DNA of 60,962 nt from CAYFJO01 sp964343305 (GCA_964343305.1 CAYFJO010000014.1:1-60962); one strand, 5' to 3'; shown: positions 6,400-15,352, numbered from the stretch's first letter. Notes: generated by a model not told the origin, from the sequence alone. A program made the numbers and translations.

Positions 6400-9291
6400 A
6401 TGTTCTACCGAATCAAATCAACTCAAGTCGCAATTTCGTTGTTTGGTTTCGTAACTATGTCACTACTGGTCGCAACGATCGGGTGCGGTGGTGCCGGCGA
6501 GTCGAATGAATCGACGGATACAAGCAGAGTGGAAGTTGTCGATGACAATGCGCCGATCGATGACCCTGAAGCTGCAAGCAGCACCAATGGTTCGTCCTCG
6601 GATTCAAACCAGGCTGGTGGCGACACGCCGCTGCCTTCCAAGCCGCCAGTACTTTCGACCGACGCATTGGGTGACGGTCGGCCTGAACCCTCGTACGAAG
6701 TTCCCGACGGCACACCCGAAGAGGTGATGGAATTCGTCCGCCAAACCCGCGCGATTCCACCGACGAGCCGCGAGCAGGCCCAGAAGCTGTTAAGCGCCGC
6801 CGAAGAAGGTCTGGACAAGGTCCTTGCGGGCGATCCAGCGACAGAGTTGCGTCGACAAGCCGTCGGACAACAAATGCAAGTGTTGTCGACGAAGTTGGAA
6901 ATGAAATTTGATCCCGAGGCTGCTCAGCAAAAACTTGGTGACCTGGCGGCCAAGGCAATTCTAGATGAGGACCCGGAAATCGTACGCATGGGTCGTGTGC
7001 AAATTTTGGGATTCCAAATGGACGAATTCATTTCCGGCAAAACGAATGATTTCGCCAAGATTCGGGAAAGTGTAAATCTGCTCATCGAGGACAAACAGAA
7101 TCTTCAAATGATTCCGCGTTTTAGCAAGCACGTGATTGGCGAACTGTACAAAACCGGCAACGAAACGGAAGCGGTCGAGTTGATGCGAACGTTTGGCAAC
7201 GCCATGAAGGACAACGAAAAGACGGCTTTGACTGGCGTGAGCATGTTGAAAGAAGCGCATCTTATCGACACGGTCAAAGCGACGAAACAAAACAAGCCCG
7301 GCGCGGAGGACGAATTGGTCGCCTTGTTTCGAACGGACTTGAGTGCCGAGAATCTGCAACGTTCCTCGTTCTTTACCGCGCTGGGGTTGGCCCGCAGCAT
7401 TTCCGTCAAAGGAAGCTGGTCGGCTTCGAAAAAAATCTATGCGTTGCTGTTCGAAGTCTTCTCCGCCAATCAGAAGAAAATGTTTGGGCCATCGGGACCC
7501 GACTCGCAAACGTGGCAGTTGATGAATCAATTGGCGAATGACACGGAGCGAGCGGGCAACAACACCGAAGCACGCAAACTTTATGATTTGATGGAACAGT
7601 TGTTTCATGAACATAGTGATCCGACCGCAGTGAAGATGGCGCTCGAAGGCGCCAATGCGGGACGTCGGCGTTTGGACCTGATTGGGAAACCCTTCGAAGT
7701 CTCCGGCGCGACGTTGGACGGCAAGTCGCTCGATTGGAGCCAGTACAGCGGGAAAGTGGTGCTGGTCGATTTTTGGGCCACGAGCTTTGGCCCGTGCCTT
7801 GCGGAGTTTCCCAATCTGGAAGAAAACCTGAAGGCGTATCGCGAGAAAGGTTTTGAGGTGATTGGCGTCAACATGGATTTTGAACGCGCGCGGCTCGACC
7901 AATTCCTCGCCAGTCACGAAATGCTGTGGCCGTCGGTGGTCAGCAAAACACCGGATCGACTACACCCACTGGTTGAGAAGTGTGGCATCCAGTCACTGCC
8001 GTTTGTCGTGTTGGTCAACCAGGATGGCGTCGTCGAAGAGCTACACGTGCGCGGCGAACGCCTCCGCCTCAAGTTGGCCGAGTTGTTGGGGGAACCACAG
8101 GCCACGACGGACGACGAACAGGTAGGACGGATTGCCAATCCGTCTGCTCATGATACAGACGGATTGGCAATCCGTCCTACGACAGTACCATCTCCATCCA
8201 TCCTCGGCGGACATTTCGTTTTCTTCGGTCCCGATGACGACAAAGAGCCGGAGGAGGAGAATCCGTACCTCGCCAGCAAGCGGCTCGACACGGACGAACT
8301 GATCGATTTTATCCTCGACATGGAAGAGAAACCTCGCAGCATTCAGCGCCGCCCTGGTTTTACGGAGGCCATCGTCGATGCGGCGGATCGCGTTCTCGCA
8401 GCCGATCCAAAAAGCACGTACGTTCGCATCGCGACAATGTCCAAAATCGCTGCCTTGCACAAGAGCGCGTCGTTTGGAGACGAGGATGCTGACAGGCAAC
8501 TTGAAGTGTTCGTCGATAAAATCAAGGACAGCACTGACAAACGCATCGCGGCGGAAGTCAAGTTCTTGCAATTGGAACGCCGCGCGATCAACTCGGACGA
8601 ATTGACGTTCGAAGAAATCGAAGAATTGCTAGAGGAATTGCAAGAATTCTACGCCAACGAGAAGCTCGAGCAAAAACACCTGCGGATGGCGTCAAGCACG
8701 GTCCACGCGATCAATCGATTGGATTCGAAGGATCCGAAGGAGAAAGAAAAATATGGTGACATGCGCGAGAACTACTTCAAGCAGTTCGGTGAATTGTTCG
8801 CCAAGAGCGACCACAAGGAACTCGCTCGCTATGGCAAGAAACTAGCCAAGTCGAAAGCCGCTACGACGGACTTAGTCGGCAAACCGCTCGAATTGGAAGG
8901 AACCACCGCGCTGGGCCAGGCGTTCAATTGGAAAGCGTACCGAGGCAAAGTCGTGGTCGTCGATTTCTGGGCAACTTGGTGCGGTCCCTGCCGTCGCGAA
9001 ATGCCGCACGTCAAGGCGTTCTACGAAAAGCACCATCTCGACGGATTCGAAGTCGTGGGCGTCAGTCTCGACAAAGACTTGGAAGCCTTGACCGCCTACA
9101 TCGATGAAAACAAAATCCCGTGGGAAAACCTGTCCGGAGAAGACACGCAGCAACTCGCCGAAAAATACGGTGTCCGCGGAATTCCCACCATGATGCTGGT
9201 CGATCGCGAAGGCAAGATCGTCGCCGTCTCGCACAAAATCGGCGACCTGACCGAGCAGGCAGAGAAACTGCTCACTGAAAAGGCAAACTAA
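6400..9291 (+). CDS. Double-thioredoxin TlpA-like lipoprotein with in-frame repeat
   Basis: A 963-residue protein with a lipoprotein-type N-terminus (hydrophobic stretch ending ATIGC), an acidic/Ser-rich linker, helical spacers and two TlpA-like thioredoxin domains. The first (near residues 430-560) has lost the first redox Cys: DFWATSFGPCLAEFP instead of WCxxC. The second (near 835-960) is intact: DFWATWCGPCRREMP. Between them a 59-bp palindrome (8122-8180) is translated as GRIANPSAHDTDGLAIRPT. The spacer-thioredoxin unit appears twice, so the protein probably arose by fusion or duplication of a gene like its upstream neighbour. ATG 6400 is preferred over TTG 6340. The 3' end overlaps the convergent Uma2 gene by 4 bp. 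Confidence 0.85.
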   Translation: MFYRIKSTQVAISLFGFVTMSLLVATIGCGGAGESNESTDTSRVEVVDDNAPIDDPEAASSTNGSSSDSNQAGGDTPLPSKPPVLSTDALGDGRPEPSYEVPDGTPEEVMEFVRQTRAIPPTSREQAQKLLSAAEEGLDKVLAGDPATELRRQAVGQQMQVLSTKLEMKFDPEAAQQKLGDLAAKAILDEDPEIVRMGRVQILGFQMDEFISGKTNDFAKIRESVNLLIEDKQNLQMIPRFSKHVIGELYKTGNETEAVELMRTFGNAMKDNEKTALTGVSMLKEAHLIDTVKATKQNKPGAEDELVALFRTDLSAENLQRSSFFTALGLARSISVKGSWSASKKIYALLFEVFSANQKKMFGPSGPDSQTWQLMNQLANDTERAGNNTEARKLYDLMEQLFHEHSDPTAVKMALEGANAGRRRLDLIGKPFEVSGATLDGKSLDWSQYSGKVVLVDFWATSFGPCLAEFPNLEENLKAYREKGFEVIGVNMDFERARLDQFLASHEMLWPSVVSKTPDRLHPLVEKCGIQSLPFVVLVNQDGVVEELHVRGERLRLKLAELLGEPQATTDDEQVGRIANPSAHDTDGLAIRPTTVPSPSILGGHFVFFGPDDDKEPEEENPYLASKRLDTDELIDFILDMEEKPRSIQRRPGFTEAIVDAADRVLAADPKSTYVRIATMSKIAALHKSASFGDEDADRQLEVFVDKIKDSTDKRIAAEVKFLQLERRAINSDELTFEEIEELLEELQEFYANEKLEQKHLRMASSTVHAINRLDSKDPKEKEKYGDMRENYFKQFGELFAKSDHKELARYGKKLAKSKAATTDLVGKPLELEGTTALGQAFNWKAYRGKVVVVDFWATWCGPCRREMPHVKAFYEKHHLDGFEVVGVSLDKDLEALTAYIDENKIPWENLSGEDTQQLAEKYGVRGIPTMMLVDREGKIVAVSHKIGDLTEQAEKLLTEKAN
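8122..8180. repeat. Perfect 25-bp inverted repeat inside a coding frame
   Basis: 8122-8146 and 8156-8180 are exact reverse complements, separated by 9 bp. The unit, gtaggacggattgccaatcc extended by gtctg, belongs to the same sequence family as the intergenic palindrome at 59227-59274. It lies inside the double-thioredoxin gene and is read through without frame loss. Confidence 0.9.
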
Positions 9292-9995
9292 CTTGGACCT
9301 TGCTGATCTGCTTTGTTAAACAGATCTAGCAAGGACAATTGAAATCCCGGCAGCACATCTTGGCCGTCGATCGTTCCGTCTGGTTCAATCTCAATGACGT
9401 TTTCAACGCCCGTGAATGCTTGAGCGGTGTGCGTTTCTGGATCGATGTACCATATTAGCCGCACACCCGACTCGAAATACCTTCTTAATTTGCCATCCAT
9501 TTCTCGCTTGGTATTTGTTTCCGAGAGAACCTCAATCACTAGATCTGGAATCAAGGCGGGAATCGGTCGACGGGGTAATCTTTCTTTCGGCCACCGATCC
9601 CAACTGATGAAGGAGACATCGGGAATCTTGACGATTCCAGGGAGGATTTTAATCGTTCCATCTGCACCAAGCACTTTTCCAAGATCGTTTTCACGCAAGA
9701 AAACACTGATTTCCGTGATGATGATCCCGGCCAGCATGGATTCATACCAACCCGTTGGTTTCTCCACAAGAATTCCATCTTCAAGTTCGCACAAACGATC
9801 TTCGTGAGCTTCGATCTGAATGACATCTTCTTCTGTGGCGCATCCTGGCGGGGGAACAAGCCGAATTCGTTCGAGTGGGATTCCGCATGAGTGCTCCTGT
9901 AAATCAGCAAGATTCCAATTGGCGGGAAACGACATCTGTGGTGTCCAGGTTGTCGGCGAAGAGACTGGCGGTGATGTGGAAGTTTCGATAGCCAC
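9288..9995 (-). CDS. Uma2-family (DUF820) putative restriction endonuclease
   Basis: A member of the Uma2/DUF820 PD-(D/E)XK-fold family, abundant in planctomycetes and cyanobacteria and usually of unproven function. Supporting segments are LCELEDGILVEKPTGW, KIPDVSFISWDRWP and PDLVIEVLSETNTKREMDGK (Asp, Glu-x-x and Lys positions of the nuclease core), then YFESGVRLIWYIDP and the tail LPGFQLSLLDLF. At 235 residues it is slightly longer than usual owing to a Pro/Thr-rich N-terminus. No partner gene is visible. Confidence 0.88.
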   Translation of the reverse strand: MAIETSTSPPVSSPTTWTPQMSFPANWNLADLQEHSCGIPLERIRLVPPPGCATEEDVIQIEAHEDRLCELEDGILVEKPTGWYESMLAGIIITEISVFLRENDLGKVLGADGTIKILPGIVKIPDVSFISWDRWPKERLPRRPIPALIPDLVIEVLSETNTKREMDGKLRRYFESGVRLIWYIDPETHTAQAFTGVENVIEIEPDGTIDGQDVLPGFQLSLLDLFNKADQQGPS

Positions 9996-10072
9996 CGTTA
10001 GTAGTACCTCAATATGTCACTTAACACATTGTCGTGCAAAGAACGTGAATTATCAACTCGCTCGGTACTCAC

Positions 10073-10858
10073 CTACTTTGGCATTTTTCCCGATACAATT
10101 TCCTGCTCCCACTGGTCCATTAACGGCCAATCGACCGCGCAGGTTCCAAAGTCGGCCATGTGGCAGTAGCCTTCGACGCGTTCTATCGTTTTGTCGAGCA
10201 GATCGTTGTCTTTGCGGAAGATCGGGCCGTGGCTGGGTAACAGCCATTCGACGTCGCTTTCGCGGATGCGCCGCAGCGACTCGACAAACTTTGGCAGGTT
10301 GCTGCCATGATGTGCGTCGATCGCGCCGACGCAGCCGTCGCGGTAGATGTTGTCGCCGCTGAACAGCAAGTTGTTCATTCGGAAGGCCAGTTGAGCGTCG
10401 GTGTGGCCCGGCGTCAGCCAGACTTCGAGTTTGCAGTTGCCCACCTCGATCGTGTCGCCTTCGTCGATCAGATGGTCGACTTTCACGGCTGGCATCTCCA
10501 TGTAGATTTCCTGCGCCTCGATTTCCGCAAATGTCTTCAGGCGATCGCCTTTCGCCATCGGCTGGGCGGCCAGCTTGTGAGCCGTCACGGTGCTGCGCAA
10601 CATCTGTTTTGTTCGGGCCAAACCTTGAATATGATCGACGTCGGCGTGCGATGCGATCAGCGTTTTGCATCGTGAGAGCGGAAAATCGAGCTGGCGGATC
10701 AACTCGATGATCTCATTCACGTCATCGTCATAGCCGATGTCGATCAGCAGCCATTCGTCCTGATCGTAAACCAAGTAGACGTTGCAACCGACGAGAACCT
10801 GTCCAGCCTGATAGTTGATTTCGATCACGTTGGGAAAGACAGGCTTGCGTTCGAGCAT
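10073..10858 (-). CDS. MBL-fold metallo-hydrolase
   Basis: Metallo-beta-lactamase fold, predicted metal-dependent hydrolase of unknown substrate. The metal motif reads SHADVDH near residue 69, where HxHxDH is canonical, so the second His is Asp. GHTDAQLAF and FSGDN are the later metal-ligand regions. At 261 residues, with a C-terminal LLPSHGPIF motif, it resembles the glyoxalase-II-like branch. The start has AGGA about eight bases upstream. It lies upstream of the Uma2 gene and downstream of an SDR gene, all on the minus strand. Confidence 0.85.
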   Translation of the reverse strand: MLERKPVFPNVIEINYQAGQVLVGCNVYLVYDQDEWLLIDIGYDDDVNEIIELIRQLDFPLSRCKTLIASHADVDHIQGLARTKQMLRSTVTAHKLAAQPMAKGDRLKTFAEIEAQEIYMEMPAVKVDHLIDEGDTIEVGNCKLEVWLTPGHTDAQLAFRMNNLLFSGDNIYRDGCVGAIDAHHGSNLPKFVESLRRIRESDVEWLLPSHGPIFRKDNDLLDKTIERVEGYCHMADFGTCAVDWPLMDQWEQEIVSGKMPK

Positions 10859-10913
10859 GGTTGGAATCCTATTCGAGGTTCAATAAGGATTGTAGAGACA
10901 CGCTCGATGACCA

Positions 10914-11780
10914 TCAACCTTCGGCCGCAACGACCGAAGCGAGTCCTTCGCGATACGTGGGATACCGAAGCGCGACATCGAGTTCTGTGACGAGGCGGCG
11001 ATTGCAAATGCGTTTGTCGCTGGTGGCGCGAATCGCGGCGGGTGCGTCGCATGGTGGATCGACGAATTTAGGTTCTGGCAAATCGAACAGTCGTGTGACT
11101 TCTCGATAGTAGTCGCGGCGCAAGACGGGCTTGTTGTCTGTGACCAGATACGTGCGTGGCGCGGGCGCTTGTTGTTCCACGGCCAAGACGATCTCAGCCG
11201 CGTCATCGACGTGAATCAAGTTCAGCATTCCGTGGCTGGGCACGGCAATCGGTTCGCCGTTGGCAATTTGCTGACGACGAGGCACGCGGCCTGGACCGTA
11301 GATACCGCCCAGTCGCAGAATGTTTGTGCGTTGGCCAATCGGGTGCCCGGCGAGGAGTTGCTCGGCGGCAAGACACGCGCGGCCGCCTTCGCGCTGAGGC
11401 TGGCAAGGCGAATCTTCGTCGATCCACTCGCCATCGGTCTGTCCGTAAACTCCCGTCGAACTGATATAAATGAATCGTCCCTCCCAGTCGCCCAACCGCC
11501 GTAATACATGGTTCAGCCCGTCCACATAAACGTGGTGAATCGATTTTCCACCGTCGCGATCGAAACCAACCGCGAACACGATGGTTTCAACATCAGTAGG
11601 AATACTAGCGAGCGAATCGGGGGAACAAATGTCGGCGACGACCGGGCGAAGGCCCATTGTCGTCAATTCGTTTGCGCGTTTGGACGTCCGTGTAACCACA
11701 TGGACTTCATCACCGCATCCGAGCCACCGGCAAGCGACCCGCCTGCCCAGATAGCCGCAACCAAACAAGAGCTTTGACAT
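10914..11780 (-). CDS. NAD(P)-binding SDR/epimerase-like protein (YeeZ-type)
   Basis: A Rossmann protein with the glycine motif FGCGYLGRR at residues 6-14. It resembles the atypical extended SDR group that includes YeeZ. YISSTGVYGQ corresponds to the Ser/Tyr part of the active site. The following Lys of YxxxK is not in its usual place (GGRACLAAEQLL), so catalysis is uncertain. Later segments NILRLGGIYGPGR and NLIHVDDAA are typical of epimerases. Substrate unknown. It is followed on the same strand, 55 bp away, by the MBL hydrolase gene. Confidence 0.82.
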   Translation of the reverse strand: MSKLLFGCGYLGRRVACRWLGCGDEVHVVTRTSKRANELTTMGLRPVVADICSPDSLASIPTDVETIVFAVGFDRDGGKSIHHVYVDGLNHVLRRLGDWEGRFIYISSTGVYGQTDGEWIDEDSPCQPQREGGRACLAAEQLLAGHPIGQRTNILRLGGIYGPGRVPRRQQIANGEPIAVPSHGMLNLIHVDDAAEIVLAVEQQAPAPRTYLVTDNKPVLRRDYYREVTRLFDLPEPKFVDPPCDAPAAIRATSDKRICNRRLVTELDVALRYPTYREGLASVVAAEG

Positions 11781-11789
11781 TTGCGTAAA

Positions 11790-11928
11790 TCACGAATTAC
11801 GAATGACTAATGACAAGTGTTGTCCGAATGAGAAATCTCCCAAACACGTCGCATCGGATTCGTCATTTGGGAATTCGGCGTTCTTTCGACATTGGGTATT
11901 TCGTCATTTGTCATTCCACTAGGGCATT
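11790..11928. repeat. Imperfect inverted repeat of attcgtcatttg units
   Basis: The non-coding stretch between the SDR and the serine protease contains caattacgaat-type and atgacaa/ttgtcat-type blocks repeated in both orientations (aatcacgaattacgaatgac at the left; cgtcatttgggaattc and cgtcatttgtcattc at the right). This reads as a degenerate palindromic element. No gene is seen in it. Confidence 0.5.
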
Positions 11929-12023
11929 CGTTACTACAATCGGTTATGATTTAATAGCTAACAAACTCATCCCTCCGCGGCCATGAGTTGGTGAGTCTAT
12001 TGATCTTACTGGAAGAGAAAGCA

Positions 12024-13037
12024 ATGAAGCAATTCCCGATGCACCGTATTGCCCGTCAACTGCTCGTTTTGATCCTTGTGCTCAGTTTCCTGCCGGCACG
12101 AACGAGAGCCGCCGAACCGGCACCGGAATCAGGCGATGATCTGCAGACCATTTTCGAGGGTGGCATCCCCGACGACCTTGCCGATCTCAAGGCGATGGAA
12201 AAGCATGTCCAGGAACTGGCTAAGAAAGTCATCCCTTGTACCGTGGGCGTCGCGGTGGGAAACGCTCAGGGTAGTGGAGTGATCATTAGCGAAGATGGCT
12301 ATGTGTTGACCGCGGGCCACGTATCTGGTCGTCCCAATCGCAATGTGCAATTAACTTTGCCCGACGGCAAGAAAGTGAGAGGCAAAACATTGGGGCAAAA
12401 CCGCGGAATTGATTCCGGACTGATCAAGATCACCGACGAAGGAAAGTGGCCACACCTCCAAATGGGCGATTCCTCCAAACTCCAGCAAGGACAGTGGATC
12501 GTCGGAACGGGACATCCCAACGGCTATCAAGAGGGTCGCAAGCCCGTCCTGCGTTTAGGCCGAGTCTTGGCGAATCACAGTTCGGTCATCGTCACGGACT
12601 GTACGTTGGTTAGCGGAGATTCGGGTGGACCGTTGTTTGACATGGACGGCAAAGTCATCGGCATTCACAGCCGGATCGACAACCCGTTAACATCGAACAT
12701 GCACGTTCCTGTGAATACCTATTTGGAAACATGGGACCGATTGGCAAAAGGCGATTCTTGGGGCAACTTGCCGGGACGCGGACCTTTTATTGGTGTGCAA
12801 GGCGACCCGGAGGCGGACAATGCAAAGATCGCTCGCGTCTATCCCAAAACACCGGCCGCCAAAGCGGGCATGAAAGTGGGTGACGTGATTACGAAATTCG
12901 ACGGCAAGGACATCCCGGATTTCGCAACACTTGCCACGTTGGTCGGCAAAAAGAAGCCCGGCGACAAGGTAAAAGTTGAGGTCTTAAGGAACGATAAGAC
13001 TCAGCGGTTCAACATTGTTATCGGACGTCGGGGATAG
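12024..13037 (+). CDS. Secreted trypsin-like serine protease with PDZ domain (S1C/HtrA-like)
   Basis: Exported protease with a Sec signal (hydrophobic core about residues 10-23, cleavage near RAAEP). The triad is visible: His99 in LTAGH, Asp130 in GIDSGL, Ser200 in SGDSGGPLFD. A single PDZ domain follows (AKAGMKVGDVITKFDGKDI). HtrA/S1C proteases degrade or survey misfolded envelope proteins. ATG 12024 has a GGAAGAG ribosome site; the frame extends to TTG 11988. At 337 residues it is shorter than DegP and has one PDZ. A degenerate paralogue follows on the same strand, with a palindromic repeat between them. Confidence 0.9.
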   Translation: MKQFPMHRIARQLLVLILVLSFLPARTRAAEPAPESGDDLQTIFEGGIPDDLADLKAMEKHVQELAKKVIPCTVGVAVGNAQGSGVIISEDGYVLTAGHVSGRPNRNVQLTLPDGKKVRGKTLGQNRGIDSGLIKITDEGKWPHLQMGDSSKLQQGQWIVGTGHPNGYQEGRKPVLRLGRVLANHSSVIVTDCTLVSGDSGGPLFDMDGKVIGIHSRIDNPLTSNMHVPVNTYLETWDRLAKGDSWGNLPGRGPFIGVQGDPEADNAKIARVYPKTPAAKAGMKVGDVITKFDGKDIPDFATLATLVGKKKPGDKVKVEVLRNDKTQRFNIVIGRRG

Positions 13038-13052
13038 GAATTTCGCTGAACG

Positions 13053-13149
13053 GTGTGCCACTGGCTCTGCCAGTGCCTTCGTGGCAGACAAGCGATTACG
13101 CTGGCCAAGCCAGTGGCACAAAATTACACTGGCAAGGCCAGTGGCACAC
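13053..13149. repeat. gtgccactggc palindromic repeat cluster
   Basis: Three palindromic units lie between the two protease genes: 13053-13075 (gtgtgccactggctctgcca and on), 13101-13119 (ctggccaagccagtggcac) and 13128-13149 (cactggcaaggccagtggca and on). The same unit pair occurs at 37774-37850. They could form hairpins in the transcript linking the two genes. Confidence 0.85.
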
Positions 13150-13182
13150 GAATCGAGTTTCGCTAACACTTCGGAACGATTT

Positions 13183-14289
13183 ATGAATACCAACTTTCGA
13201 AAACTGCTCGCCATCTTCTCTCTCTTCGCGCTCATTGCGGCTGATATTCCATCCGTGCCCGCGGCCGCGCCAAATGACGAAGGCTCTCAAAAACAAGACA
13301 AGCGAGACGGACCGCGAAACCGTCGCGCTCCAGGCGGTCGCATCACTCGTCCCGGCGAACACATTCGCAACCACACCGGCGTGCGGATGGCCTTTACCAG
13401 TGTCGTGCGCGTGCCTCGGCAAAGCACCGTTGCCGTGCTGTCCAACGGCAACCGCATTGCTTTGGGAACGATCGTTGATGCCAACGGGTTGATCCTGACT
13501 AAAGCCAGCCAACTTGGCGAATCGACGGAATGCGCGCTGGTCGACGGCCGAAAGTTTGAAGCGAAAGTGATCGGCACGCACAAAGACTCTGATCTGGCGA
13601 TGCTGAAGATTGACGTCCAGGGTTTGGAGGTCATTCAGTGGCAGGATGGCGATTCACCGATCGTGGGCAGTTTTTTGGCGACGCCGGGAACTACCAGCAT
13701 CCCACATGCCATTGGTGTAGTCAGCAACGCACCGCGCGAAATCCCGTCGCCACCTGGCATCCTTGGCATTTTGCTCGAAGAAGATGAAAGAGGGCCGAGA
13801 ATTGACCAGGTGTTGCCGGACAGCGCCGCGGAAAAAGCAGGCTTACGAGTGAACGACATCGTCGTCAGCGTCAACGGCAAGGACGTCGGGAAACGCGATG
13901 AATTGATCCGCACCGTTCAACAATACAAAGCAGGTGACAAACTCAAACTTGCGATCCTGCGTGGTGAAGAACGCAAAGAGGTCCCCGCAACGCTGGGAGA
14001 TCGCATGAATTTGACGGAAGAAGGTCGGCGCGGCATTTTTCAGAACACCCTGGGCGGTCCGTTGAGCAAGCGTCGCAACGGTTTTCCATCCGCGATTCAG
14101 CACGATACGGTGCTCAAGCCGGAAGATTGCGGCGGTCCCATTGTTAACTTGGATGGCAAAGCAATCGGAATCAATATCGCCCGCTCGGGCCGAGTCGACA
14201 GTCTCGCGCTGCCCTTTAGCGTCATTAAACCGATCATCGAAGAACTCAAGGCGGGCAAACACGCTCCCATATCTGTCGGATCGGATTAG
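13183..14289 (+). CDS. S1C-like PDZ pseudoprotease, secreted
   Basis: A paralogue of the upstream protease with the trypsin fold but a changed active site. The His position reads LTKASQL (Ser109 for His). The nucleophile region reads PEDCGGPIV (Cys316 for Ser). The Asp region DSDLAMLKI remains. A PDZ domain lies between the two halves (SAAEKAGLRVNDIVVSVNGKDV). A signal peptide is evident (FRKLLAIFSLFALIAADIPS). It is probably non-catalytic and may bind the same substrates or regulate the neighbour. ATG 13183 was chosen; the longer frame from 13015 reads through the repeat. Confidence 0.82.
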   Translation: MNTNFRKLLAIFSLFALIAADIPSVPAAAPNDEGSQKQDKRDGPRNRRAPGGRITRPGEHIRNHTGVRMAFTSVVRVPRQSTVAVLSNGNRIALGTIVDANGLILTKASQLGESTECALVDGRKFEAKVIGTHKDSDLAMLKIDVQGLEVIQWQDGDSPIVGSFLATPGTTSIPHAIGVVSNAPREIPSPPGILGILLEEDERGPRIDQVLPDSAAEKAGLRVNDIVVSVNGKDVGKRDELIRTVQQYKAGDKLKLAILRGEERKEVPATLGDRMNLTEEGRRGIFQNTLGGPLSKRRNGFPSAIQHDTVLKPEDCGGPIVNLDGKAIGINIARSGRVDSLALPFSVIKPIIEELKAGKHAPISVGSD

Positions 14290-14321
14290 AACGCAAACCA
14301 CCATGCGGTCGGGAAATAGGC

Positions 14322-14912
14322 ATGGGTTTAATCATTCTGGCCGTAATCATCGGAGGTTTGTACGCCGGCGTAAAGTGCTTTAACCATTTCGCATTAGAGC
14401 CTTTTATTTCGCCACGCAGTCAACACCTGCCACCATCGCAAAAGTTTTACTTGGTGGATTTCCTTTGCTTGGTGGCAATGATTCAAATCCCGTTTGCAAT
14501 CATTGGTGGAAGTTTCTTTAACACGAACAACTATGTTTTTGGGCCTGTCTTGGGAGTCAGCGCGGCCATTTTGTTCTTGGCAAATTGGCTACGCAGTACA
14601 GCGATTCTCACCGCGAACGGCATCAGTCAGTCAACGCGGCGAGCCGTGTTCATTCTGGTTGCATTCCCGCTTGCTTGGCTTGGTGGTGCGACGGCCTTTT
14701 ATTTGGTTATGTTTCTTCTTGGCCCTTTGCCCCTTCACGAATTGCGTCCTTTGCGAAGCCCGCCAATTGTAATTCTCGCCGCGGTTGTTTTGCCGATTGC
14801 CTTCGTGCTCGTGCTTTGGTTGTCGAAATGGGTTTTTCAACCAATCAAGCTCGAGGACACCAATGAGAATCACGATGGAGAGGCATCGTCATCCAGTGCA
14901 CCGGGCTCATGA
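14322..14912 (+). CDS. Small polytopic membrane protein, unknown
   Basis: 196 residues with about five hydrophobic stretches: near 1-15, 43-62, 72-88, 107-133 and 145-165. A charged Asp/Glu/Ser-rich C-terminus follows. No family is recognised. It starts 32 bp after the pseudoprotease and could be co-transcribed. Its 3' end overlaps ruvX on the other strand by 43 bp, so the tail is a convergent overlap. Confidence 0.6.
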   Translation: MGLIILAVIIGGLYAGVKCFNHFALEPFISPRSQHLPPSQKFYLVDFLCLVAMIQIPFAIIGGSFFNTNNYVFGPVLGVSAAILFLANWLRSTAILTANGISQSTRRAVFILVAFPLAWLGGATAFYLVMFLLGPLPLHELRPLRSPPIVILAAVVLPIAFVLVLWLSKWVFQPIKLEDTNENHDGEASSSSAPGS

Positions 14913-15352
14913 TGCATCTGATTCGATTCCAAAAATGCGCTGAGCATGATTTGCGCGGCCAGCATATCCAGCCGTGCCTTGCGTTTCTTTTTGGTCAAGT
15001 TGGCGGCACCGAGAATCTGTTCCGCTTGGACCGACGTATAGCGTTCGTCGTAATAACAGACGGGCAGCGACGTCGTTTCGCGGAGCCAATCGCCAAACTG
15101 CCGTGCTTCACGCGACTTCTGACTCTCTTCTCCGCTTGCGTGGACTGGCAAACCCACGACGAATCCGACGATCTGTTCCTCGTCGACGAATTGATGAAAC
15201 CAACGAGCATCCGCTTCAGCGTTCTGCCGTGTATAGTTGGTGTGCGGGCTGGCGAGAATTCGCTCGCGATCTGTGACGGCGACGCCGACCCGTACGGTGC
15301 CGTAGTCGATTCCAGCCAGACAGCCTTCGTTCGGAATCTCGTTGCTCATCAA
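14870..15352 (-). CDS. ruvX: Holliday-junction resolvase RuvX (YqgF)
   Basis: YqgF/RuvX family, RNase-H fold, implicated in Holliday-junction resolution and 16S rRNA maturation. Seen: GIDYGTVRVGVAVTD at the N-terminus (first catalytic Asp), VVGLPVHASGEES in the middle, and YYDERYTSVQAEQIL (Glu region). At 160 residues it has a short acidic/Ser tail beyond the usual end. The start abuts the stop of manC, so the two are likely co-transcribed and coupled. Confidence 0.93.
   Translation of the reverse strand: MMSNEIPNEGCLAGIDYGTVRVGVAVTDRERILASPHTNYTRQNAEADARWFHQFVDEEQIVGFVVGLPVHASGEESQKSREARQFGDWLRETTSLPVCYYDERYTSVQAEQILGAANLTKKKRKARLDMLAAQIMLSAFLESNQMHHEPGALDDDASPS

Noticed and set aside
6961..7917. 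318-residue minus-strand ORF
   Set aside because: Antisense shadow of the double-thioredoxin gene, without family features.
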